Shown in pieces: positions 51,215-57,605 of a stretch of 64,000 bases of DNA; the first letter of the stretch is position 1; each line of letters opens with the position of its first letter. Source of the DNA: VRUE01 sp963824705 (GTDB lineage Bacteria; Actinomycetota; Thermoleophilia; Solirubrobacterales; 70-9); the NCBI GenBank assembly GCA_963824705.1, contig CAWGQE010000003.1, positions 744,001-808,000 of the forward strand, in the 5' to 3' direction. The notes beneath the pieces were generated by a model. It was not told the DNA's origin, searched no databases, and saw nothing but the letters and a program-made list of their open reading frames with translations. The position numbers and the translations under genes are program-made.

Positions 51215-51389
51215 CGCACGGGACGCAGAGAACCTCAACGAGCGGTTGGTCGCCCAGGAAGGCGTATAGCCGCTCTGAGAAACGCTCTGGCTCGCTGAAT
51301 ACGTGGAAGCACTGGCCGCAGGAAAGGCCATGTGGCCAGTGCTCATCCATATAGACCTCGCCTGAGACCAGGGACGGAGCGACGCTCAT
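51183..51389 (-). CDS. Small zinc-ribbon-like protein, 68 aa
   Basis: ATG 51389 is preceded by AAAGG. Two Cys pairs, CGQC and CVPC, 29 residues apart suggest a zinc ribbon. The only cargo gene on the minus strand. It ends near the right end of the element. Family not recognised; the frame extends upstream to 51437 into the terminal repeat, but that start lacks a ribosome-binding site. Confidence 0.55.
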   Translation of the reverse strand: MSVAPSLVSGEVYMDEHWPHGLSCGQCFHVFSEPERFSERLYAFLGDQPLVEVLCVPCATNFPSRSEP

Positions 51390-51429
51390 CTGGTGCCTTT
51401 CTGGGCCTTGGAGCTTGATCCTGCGGCGC

Positions 51430-51451
51430 GAGACCAAACTGACCCACTACC
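51430..51451 (-). repeat. Right terminal inverted repeat of the cargo transposon
   Basis: Complement of the left end: on the minus strand GGTAGTGGGTCAGTTTG from 51451, followed by the right copy of TTTCTCGG at 51452-51459 outside. Confidence 0.9.
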
Positions 51452-51464
51452 TTTCTCGGCCATG

Positions 51465-51483
51465 GCTATACTTTTTGAAGTAA
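51465..51483 (+). repeat. 19-bp direct repeat (copy 2) before cysM
   Basis: GCTATACTTTTTGAAGTAA, identical to 46335-46353. TATACT would be the -10 box of cysM, 24-30 bp before its ATG. It lies just outside the transposon, 6 bp from the target duplication. Confidence 0.7.
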
Positions 51484-51495
51484 CGGGAGATCGAG

Positions 51496-52461
51496 ATGCC
51501 GCGCGACGAGCTACTCAACCGACCCTGCGGGGGACGCTTCGGCGACATCGTCGAGTCGATCGGCAATACCCCGCTGGTCGAGCTGCCGCGCTTCTCGCCC
51601 AAGCCCGACGTCCGCATCTACGCCAAGCTCGAGGGCCGCAACCCGACCGGCTCGGTCAAGGACCGTGTCGCCAAATCGATGATCGAGGCGGCCGAGGCGG
51701 AAGGGGCGATCGAACCCGGGCAGACGATCCTCGAGCCGACCTCCGGCAACACCGGCATCTCGCTGGCGATGATCTGCCGCCGCAAGGGCTACGACCTCAA
51801 GGTCGTGATGCCCGACAACGTCACCGCCGAGCGCACCCAGCTGCTCGAGATGTACGGGGCGGAGATCGCCTACTCCGAGGGAGCCAAGGGCTCCAACGGG
51901 GCGGTCGAGGTGGCGCTGGAGATGGCGAAGGACTCGCGCTACTACATGCCCTACCAGTACGGCAACGAGGCCAATCCGCTGGCCCACTACAACGGCACGG
52001 CGGTGGAGATCCTTGAGGAGCTCGACGAGGTGACCGCTTTCGTCGGCGGCCTCGGCACCGGCGGCACCCTGATGGGCAACGGGCGGCGGCTGAAGGAGCA
52101 CGACCCCGAGACGCTGATCGTCGCCGCCGAGCCGATGCAGGGCGAGATGGTCCACGGCCTGCGCTCGCTCGACGACGGCTTCATCCCGCCGATCATCGAC
52201 ATCACCCTGCTCGACCGCAAGATCATGGTCTCCAACCGCGACGCGATCGTCTGGACTCGCAAACTGCTCGACGAGGAGGGCGTCTTCGCCGGCGTCTCCT
52301 CCGGCGCGATCGCCCGCATCGCGGTCCGCATCGGCGAGGAGCTCGACAGCGGCAACGTCGTCTTCCTGATCCCCGACGACGGCTGGAAGTACCTCTCCTC
52401 CGGCGTCTACACCCGCCCGATCGACGAGATAGAGAATCTGGACTCCACCGTCTGGTGGTAG
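51496..52461 (+). CDS. cysM: CysM, CysO-dependent (O-phosphoserine) cysteine synthase
   Basis: 321 aa. PLP lysine in NPTGSVKDRVA, substrate loop PTSGNTGISLAM, phosphate loop GGLGTGGTLMGNG. The C-terminus ends DSTVWW, the active-site tail of mycobacterial CysM that distinguishes it from CysK. It should use O-phosphoserine and CysO-thiocarboxylate. GGGAG precedes ATG 51496. Co-directional with mec and, before the transposon arrived, with cysO. Confidence 0.95.
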   Translation: MPRDELLNRPCGGRFGDIVESIGNTPLVELPRFSPKPDVRIYAKLEGRNPTGSVKDRVAKSMIEAAEAEGAIEPGQTILEPTSGNTGISLAMICRRKGYDLKVVMPDNVTAERTQLLEMYGAEIAYSEGAKGSNGAVEVALEMAKDSRYYMPYQYGNEANPLAHYNGTAVEILEELDEVTAFVGGLGTGGTLMGNGRRLKEHDPETLIVAAEPMQGEMVHGLRSLDDGFIPPIIDITLLDRKIMVSNRDAIVWTRKLLDEEGVFAGVSSGAIARIAVRIGEELDSGNVVFLIPDDGWKYLSSGVYTRPIDEIENLDSTVWW

Positions 52462-52481
52462 TCCCCGGCCTCACTCCGCCG

Positions 52482-52877
52482 ATGCGGATCTCCCAGAGCC
52501 TCGTCGACGAGATTGTCGCCCATGCACGGGAAGATCTGCCGAACGAGTGCTGCGGGATGGTCGGTGGCGCGGACGGCGATGCCGCCACCGTCTACCGCGC
52601 CGAAAACGCCGAGGCCAGTCCGCTGCGCTACTCGATCGACGCGAAAGAGCAGTTCCGGCTGATGCGGGCGATCGAAGATGCGGGGGAGGAGCTGGTCGGG
52701 ATCTACCACTCGCACACCAAGAGCGTCGCCTATCCCTCGCAGACCGACGTAAACCTCGCCGGCTGGCCCGATGCCGTCTACCTGATCGTCTCGCTTGCCG
52801 AGCCGGACGCCCCCGACCTCAAAGGGTTCTGGATCAGGGACGGGAAGATCGCCGAGGCTGAGCTTGTCTCCGGGTAG
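52482..52877 (+). CDS. mec: Mec+-like JAMM metalloprotease
   Basis: 131 aa from ATG 52482. JAMM/MPN+ zinc motif: N-terminal Glu in LPNECCGMV, then HSHTKSVAYPSQTD (H-x-H-x7-S-x2-D). In the mycobacterial route it cleaves cysteine from CysO-Cys. Here it might also trim the Ala-Cys extension of the carrier. 20 bp after cysM. Confidence 0.93.
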   Translation: MRISQSLVDEIVAHAREDLPNECCGMVGGADGDAATVYRAENAEASPLRYSIDAKEQFRLMRAIEDAGEELVGIYHSHTKSVAYPSQTDVNLAGWPDAVYLIVSLAEPDAPDLKGFWIRDGKIAEAELVSG

Positions 52878-53094
52878 GGGCAAGCTGGTCAAGGTCGGCT
52901 ACGGCCAGCAGCAGGCCGAGGCGGAAATGATCCAGGGGCTGCTCTCCGAGCACGGCATCCCGAGCATGCTGAGGCGGGCGGCGGGCTGGGACGTGCCCGA
53001 CTTCCTCGCCGCGGGGCCACGCGAAGTGCTCGTCGCCGAGGAGCTCGCCGAGCGGGCGCGCGAGGTGCTCGAGGGAACGTCGGGAGAAGGCTAG
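52864..53094 (+). CDS. DUF2007-like small protein
   Basis: 76 aa from a TTG at 52864 inside the end of mec (14-bp overlap). Pattern LVKVGYGQQQAEAEMIQGLL, SEHGIPSMLRR, VLVAEELAERAREVLEG matches DUF2007, a putative ligand-binding or signalling domain. The start is uncertain, since no ATG or GTG fits. Probably the last gene of the cysM-mec operon. Confidence 0.72.
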   Translation: MSPGRGKLVKVGYGQQQAEAEMIQGLLSEHGIPSMLRRAAGWDVPDFLAAGPREVLVAEELAERAREVLEGTSGEG

Positions 53095-53762
53095 GCCGCC
53101 AGCGGGTTGCGGCCGTTCCAGGTGCCTTGCGAGGCGTAGGGCCGGAAACGGATGAAGGCGGCTTCGCGGTGGAATGGCTTGGCCCGGTCGGCTCGCACTG
53201 CTGCTTGGTGGGCCCCATCGTGGCTGTGCGCGTACTCGCGCATTGCCGCCGCGCTGCGCCAGAGCGAGAAGGTCGAGACGAAGCGTGGCGGCCGGAGAAA
53301 GCCCGTCGAGGCAAGCACGGCTGGGTTACCGACCGCCGCGCGCTCCGCCGGCTCCGAGGCGCGCATGAAGGGGACGCCGCGGTGGAGTTTCGTGTGGCCG
53401 AGCGTCAGCACCGCGACTGGCTCCCCGTCGTCCACCGGCTTCTCCTGTGATGGCAGACCCGGCATCCGTGACCACGAGCCGTAGACCCGCAGCGGCTCGA
53501 GTCGCACCTGCCAGCCATCGGCGAAACGCGCGGCAAGGGGGTGGTCGTCGAGGAATCGATCGAGCGCGCCGTCGTCCTCCCAGGCGGCGATCAAGCCGAT
53601 CCTTCCTGGTCCTGGCCGGGGTACCGGGCCGTCGCGGAGTGGCGTGCTGAGGACTGGTTCGGCGTAGGTCAGGCCGGAAACATCACGCAGGCGCGGCCGT
53701 TCACGCAGCATGCGCGGCGCTCGGCGCCAGCCGACTTCGGCGAGATGAACAGAGACGATCAC
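53091..53762 (-). CDS. CrtA-like (spheroidene monooxygenase-family) protein
   Basis: 223 aa from GTG 53762 with a strong AGGAGG site. It has an N-terminal ferredoxin-like domain, HTKLHRGVPFMRASEPAERA, then RFVSTFSLWRSAAAMREYAH and a C-terminal FIRFRPYASQGTWNGRNPL, the pattern of CrtA-family heme monooxygenase-like proteins. No carotenoid genes are nearby, so the substrate is open. Divergent from a tetR gene with operator-like palindromes between. Confidence 0.72.
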   Translation of the reverse strand: MIVSVHLAEVGWRRAPRMLRERPRLRDVSGLTYAEPVLSTPLRDGPVPRPGPGRIGLIAAWEDDGALDRFLDDHPLAARFADGWQVRLEPLRVYGSWSRMPGLPSQEKPVDDGEPVAVLTLGHTKLHRGVPFMRASEPAERAAVGNPAVLASTGFLRPPRFVSTFSLWRSAAAMREYAHSHDGAHQAAVRADRAKPFHREAAFIRFRPYASQGTWNGRNPLAA

Positions 53763-53789
53763 GATGGCTCCCTCCTGTTCAAAAGCTAA

Positions 53790-53837
53790 CCTAGCGACGG
53801 CTAGGAATTCTCGGTACCGTACCTAGGGGCAACTAGG
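53790..53837. promoter_or_regulatory. Twin CTAG palindromes, probable TetR operator
   Basis: CCTAGC-GACG-GCTAGG at 53790-53805 and CCTAG-N6-CTAGG at 53822-53837; GGTACC-GTACC lies between. The second abuts the tetR ATG. The position controls both the tetR and the CrtA-like gene. Confidence 0.65.
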
Positions 53838-54491
53838 ATGTCAACGGAAGGCGAACAGAACGAACGGCCGCGGCGACGGATGACGGCGGCGGCACGGCGC
53901 GAGGTGATTGCCAACGCGGCCACGGTTCTGTTCTCCGAGCACGGCTATCGGGGCGCCTCGATCGAGGCGATCGCTCGCGCTTCGGGAGTCACGCCGCCGG
54001 TCGTCTACGAACACTTCGACTCCAAGCGCGAGCTCTACCGGGACCTGCTCGAGCGCCATTTCGCCGAGCTGCGGGAGGTCTGGGGCGAGCACTTCGTCGG
54101 CGACGATCCGCTCGAGCTACGGATCGCCCAGTCCTTCGATGCCTGGTTCGCCTACGTCGAAGTGCACCCGTTTGCCGGACGGGTCCTCTTCCGCTACAGC
54201 ACCGATCCCGAGATCGAGGCCGTCCACGCCGAGGTCGCCGAGCGCAGCCGCGAGGCGATCCTGCCGCTCTTCGCCGCCGAGCCCGGCTCCGAGAACGTCG
54301 CTGGCTCGGTCGACGGCGAGGGGATCGAAATGGTCTGGGTCGTCCTCCGCGGCGTCCTCCAGGGCCTCGCCGTCTGGTGGGCGGAGCACCCGGAGGTTTC
54401 CCGAGACCGCATGGTCACAACCGCGATGAACGCCCTCTGGATCGGCTTCGAGCGCGCCCAGAATGGCGATGCCTGGGGGGTATCCAGCTGA
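53838..54491 (+). CDS. TetR-family regulator
   Basis: 217 aa. HTH at about residues 36-70 (SIEAIARASGVTPPVVYEHF DSK). The C-terminal domain is TetR_C-like with FAGRVLFRYSTDPEIEAVHA. It probably represses itself and the divergent CrtA-like gene through the CTAG sites that fill the 75-bp gap. Followed by a stem-loop. Confidence 0.92.
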   Translation: MSTEGEQNERPRRRMTAAARREVIANAATVLFSEHGYRGASIEAIARASGVTPPVVYEHFDSKRELYRDLLERHFAELREVWGEHFVGDDPLELRIAQSFDAWFAYVEVHPFAGRVLFRYSTDPEIEAVHAEVAERSREAILPLFAAEPGSENVAGSVDGEGIEMVWVVLRGVLQGLAVWWAEHPEVSRDRMVTTAMNALWIGFERAQNGDAWGVSS

Positions 54492-54492
54492 A

Positions 54493-54532
54493 ATGAAGCA
54501 TTGTGTCCCTCGGAGGGGAGACAATGCTTCAT
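54493..54532. terminator. Stem-loop between convergent genes
   Basis: Arms start ATGAAGCATTGT (54493) and end with ACAATGCTTCAT (54532), extending to about 17 bp with one mismatch. It fills the 49-bp gap between a tetR and a leftward gene, so it probably serves both directions. Confidence 0.65.
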
Positions 54533-54540
54533 CTGGCGTA

Positions 54541-55209
54541 TCAAGGGGCGCTGGGCCGGACCATGGCGCGCAGGTAGTCGCGCCAGGCGTCCTCGATTTC
54601 GTCGATGCGGGCGTCGAAAGCGGCTTCGAGCGTGGGTGTCGAGCCGCCGGGGAGGATTTTCAGGGCGAGGCGCTCGCAGGCCTCCGGGCCACGTTCGGTC
54701 TCGAGCAGGTCGAAGAGGGTGCCGCCGAGGATCACGGCGTCGCGCCGCGAGGGCGGAAAGGACGGCCGCGAGCTCTCGCGCAGGCGTCGGATCACCGCCG
54801 CCCGGTAGAGACCGACCTGGCGGGCGAAGTACTGAGCGCCGCCCTCGACCAACCAGGCCCAGCCGAGATAGCGGGCGAAACGGCGCGGCGTCCAAGAGGG
54901 GGGGAGGTCCGGGTTGTTGGCGGCGATCACGAGCTGGGCGTAGAGGCGCTCGGCGGTGCCGCGCAGTGCCTCGCGCGAGTCGTCGCCGGCGGCGCGCCGT
55001 TCCATGTGGGGGTCGTTGAGCACGTGCAGCTCGGTCGCCATCGCCCAGCCGGCGAGGTAGCGCCGCCCCGCCGGGGCAGCCGACCAGCGCGCCGCGGGCA
55101 GGAAGGGATGGGCCAGCGAGAGCAGCGCAGGGTTGGTGTGGATGACGACGGTGACCTGGCCGGGGACCGTCGCGAAACGGTCCTCCAGGCGCAGTCGCAG
55201 TTCCTCCAT
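54541..55209 (-). CDS. Uncharacterised protein, peptidase-like fold without HExxH
   Basis: 222 aa from ATG 55209. WAWLVEGGAQYFARQ resembles the W-x-x-EG-x-A-x-Y-F segment after the zinc motif of M1/gluzincin peptidases, but HExxH is absent, so catalytic activity is doubtful. The frame continues upstream with coding-like sequence (ETHSLSFTARHDSGD and more) to about 55296, where only an ATT could start it. The true N-terminus may thus be longer. Confidence 0.65.
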   Translation of the reverse strand: MEELRLRLEDRFATVPGQVTVVIHTNPALLSLAHPFLPAARWSAAPAGRRYLAGWAMATELHVLNDPHMERRAAGDDSREALRGTAERLYAQLVIAANNPDLPPSWTPRRFARYLGWAWLVEGGAQYFARQVGLYRAAVIRRLRESSRPSFPPSRRDAVILGGTLFDLLETERGPEACERLALKILPGGSTPTLEAAFDARIDEIEDAWRDYLRAMVRPSAP

Positions 55210-55319
55210 GCGGTCCAGCGTGCGCTCGGCAAATGCCGCGTCGCCGCTGTCATGCCGCGCCGTAAAACTAAGGGAGTGAGTCTCGACCCAAGGAATGGGG
55301 CGAGCCTACTAAGGCAGTC

Positions 55320-55949
55320 TTAGACCAGGACGGGTTCTGAGGAGGTGCATGCCGAGTGGATCTCGGCACGGGCGCGATCGAACTCCTCGTCGGCCATCAC
55401 GGGGGTGCCCTCGAAGGGCAGATCGCGGTCGATCTCTACCCAGGAGCGGCAGCCGTGGTACTCGTCGCGGACCCGGACCGTGACCGGCCGCGGGATGCGG
55501 TGGACCCGCAGCAAAAGGATGTGCAGCGGGTGGCGCCGCTTCCAGTTGAGCCGCTTCTCCGCGTAGTCGGGGGTCCAGACGTAATAGGGCGAAAGCTCGT
55601 CGACGATGCGCGGGTTGGTGACCGTCAGATGGTCGGTGACCTCGGCCCAGCAGCGCAGCCGGACGCGGTCGGGCTGGGGGATGCCGCCGTCCTGGATCAG
55701 CGCCGCGGGTGGCGGCTCCTCGTCGGGCCAGACACCCTCCTCGAGCGCGCGGCGCAGCTCCGGGTGATGGGACTCGCGGACGAGGTTGTTCCGCTGATGG
55801 TCGAAGGTCGGGTAGAGGAAGAAGCGCTCGTGGTCGAGCTCGAAGTGCTTGTTGTCCTCGCGGATCCCGCCCTTGCGCAGGGTCAGAAGCTGCTCGCCCT
55901 CGGCGAGAGCGCGCACCGTTACAGCCCATTCCTTTAAAGCGATCGGCAT
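55320..55949 (-). CDS. DUF1802 family protein
   Basis: 209 aa from ATG 55949. The pattern LKEWAVTVRALAEGEQLLTL RKGGIRE and FFLYPTFDHQ then VWTPDYAEKRLNWKRRHPLH is that of DUF1802, a cytoplasmic family of unknown function widespread in cyanobacteria and actinobacteria. No catalytic residues can be named. It stands alone between convergent/leftward genes. Confidence 0.85.
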   Translation of the reverse strand: MPIALKEWAVTVRALAEGEQLLTLRKGGIREDNKHFELDHERFFLYPTFDHQRNNLVRESHHPELRRALEEGVWPDEEPPPAALIQDGGIPQPDRVRLRCWAEVTDHLTVTNPRIVDELSPYYVWTPDYAEKRLNWKRRHPLHILLLRVHRIPRPVTVRVRDEYHGCRSWVEIDRDLPFEGTPVMADEEFDRARAEIHSACTSSEPVLV

Positions 55950-56075
55950 TTGAAGTCGTACCTCAAGAAGGTTGGTGAGTCTCCGGCTGGGAGGTGAGCG
56001 CCATTTGGACCCCTGTCCAGGCGAGAGCCCCGCCCAAGGCCGCGCATTCTAGACCAGGCCGGCCGAATCGCCAAA

Positions 56076-57605
56076 TTAATGCTGTGTGTGATCCGACACC
56101 CGGCCACTGCCGCCTCCGCCGGGCGTTTCGATCCGCAGTATGTCGCCGGATTGCAGTTCCCCCTCACCCTTGCTCGGCAGCCGCTTGCCGTTGAGGAAGT
56201 CGGCACCGGCCTCGCCGTCCTCGCCGCCGTCGCGACCGCGCGGGCGATGGCGGCGGCGCTCGCCGATCAGCGTGTAGCGCATCGGCGCCAGGGCTTCGAT
56301 CTCGCGCACGATCCCCTCGCCGCCACGTTGCGAGCCGCCCCCACCGCTGCCGTGGCGAAGGGCCAGTTCGCGCACCCGCAGCGGGAACTCGGTCTCCAGC
56401 GCCTCGACCGGGGTGTTGAGCGTGTTCGACATCCCGACGTGGATCGCGTTCGGACCGTCGGCGTCGGGGCAGGCGCCCTGACCGCCGCCCAGGGTCTCGT
56501 AGTAGGTGAAGCCCTCTCCGGCGAGCGTCAGGTTGTTCATCGTTCCCTGGCCCTGCGCCGGCACCGGCCGGGCGCCTGCCAGGGCGGCGATGGTCAGATC
56601 GGCGATGCGGCTGGAGGTCTCGACGTTGCCGGCGGCGACCGCGGCCGGGAAGCGCGCGTTGAGCAGGCAGCCCTCGGGTGCGATCACCTCGATCGGGCGG
56701 TATGCGCCGGCGCAGGGAGGGGCGTCGGGGTCGGTCAGAACCCGCACCGCGAAGAACGCCGCCGCTTTGGTCACCGAGAGCGGGCAGTTGAGGTTGCCGT
56801 CGATCTGGTCGTCGGTGCGGCTGAAATCGAGCACGAGTCGGTCGCCGCGGACGCTCGCCTCGAGTCGCAGGGTGACATCCCGGAGAGCGCCGTTCGCGTC
56901 GTCCTCGAGGACATCCTCCGCCGTGTAGCTGCCGTCGGGAAGCTCCGCCAGGGCGGCGCGGGTGCGGCGCTCGGCGTAGGCGAGGATCTCCGCCATGCCG
57001 GTGCGCAGCCGCTCGAGGCCGTCGCGCTCTGACAGCTCGGCCAGTCGCAGCTCGCCGATCCGGTTTGCCGCCGCCTGAGCGCGCAGGTCGGCGAGGCGTT
57101 GGCGCGGCGCGCGCATCTGGCCGGCGATCCGCTCCAGGTCGCTTTCCCCGATGCGGGTCGGCGGGATCACCACGCCCTCCTCGTCGAGCCTGCGCGAGTG
57201 GGCCGGCATTCCGGCTGGACTGGGACCGCCGATGTCGGCGTGGTGGGCGCGCGAGGCGGCAAAGCCGAGCAGATCGCCGGCGACGAAGACCGGCGAGATC
57301 AGGGTGACGTCGGGCAGATGGGTGCCGCCGCGGTAGGGGTCGTTGAGGATCCAAGCGTCCCCCGGCGTGTGCTCCTCGTCCAGCACGGCGGCGACCGCAT
57401 CTGGCATCGAGCCGAGGTGCACGGGGATGTGCTCGGCCTGCATCACAAGTTCGCCCCGGGCGTCGAAGAGCGCGGTCGAGCAGTCGTGGCGCTCCTTGAT
57501 GTTGGCTGAGTAGGCGGAGCGGATCAACGTCGCGCCCATCTCGTCGCAGGCGGCCCGCAGTCCGCCGATCATCACCTGCAGGCTGACCGGATCCAACCCG
57601 CTCAT
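56076..57605 (-). CDS. Hydantoinase B/oxoprolinase-family protein
   Basis: 509 aa. MSGLDPVSLQVMIGGLRAAC starts the HyuB domain; NDPYRGGTHLPDVTLISPVF and the metal-region ASRAHHADIGG are typical, as is GSGGGGSQRGGEGIVREIE. Together with HyuA it forms an ATP-dependent enzyme opening 5-oxoproline, hydantoin or related rings. Its start overlaps the hyuA stop as ATGA. Confidence 0.93.
   Translation of the reverse strand: MSGLDPVSLQVMIGGLRAACDEMGATLIRSAYSANIKERHDCSTALFDARGELVMQAEHIPVHLGSMPDAVAAVLDEEHTPGDAWILNDPYRGGTHLPDVTLISPVFVAGDLLGFAASRAHHADIGGPSPAGMPAHSRRLDEEGVVIPPTRIGESDLERIAGQMRAPRQRLADLRAQAAANRIGELRLAELSERDGLERLRTGMAEILAYAERRTRAALAELPDGSYTAEDVLEDDANGALRDVTLRLEASVRGDRLVLDFSRTDDQIDGNLNCPLSVTKAAAFFAVRVLTDPDAPPCAGAYRPIEVIAPEGCLLNARFPAAVAAGNVETSSRIADLTIAALAGARPVPAQGQGTMNNLTLAGEGFTYYETLGGGQGACPDADGPNAIHVGMSNTLNTPVEALETEFPLRVRELALRHGSGGGGSQRGGEGIVREIEALAPMRYTLIGERRRHRPRGRDGGEDGEAGADFLNGKRLPSKGEGELQSGDILRIETPGGGGSGRVSDHTQH

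Larger units (their letters stand above)
47925..51451 (+). mobile_element. IS1-like transposon with cargo genes, 3,527 bp
   Basis: Ends are inverted repeats GGTAGTGGGTCAGTTTG (47925-47941) and its complement (51435-51451), extending to about 22 bp with one mismatch, flanked by perfect TTTCTCGG duplications. Inside are a DDE transposase and about seven other small genes in near-uniform orientation, none needed for transposition by known standards. Removing the element leaves an 80-bp cysO-cysM spacer. It is therefore a self-contained passenger-carrying element, not a general island. The insertion site is in the region that would hold the -35 box of cysM. Confidence 0.92.

Noticed and set aside
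53091..53762. Carotenoid biosynthesis cluster around the CrtA-like gene
   Set aside because: No other crt gene is in the window, so only family resemblance is claimed.
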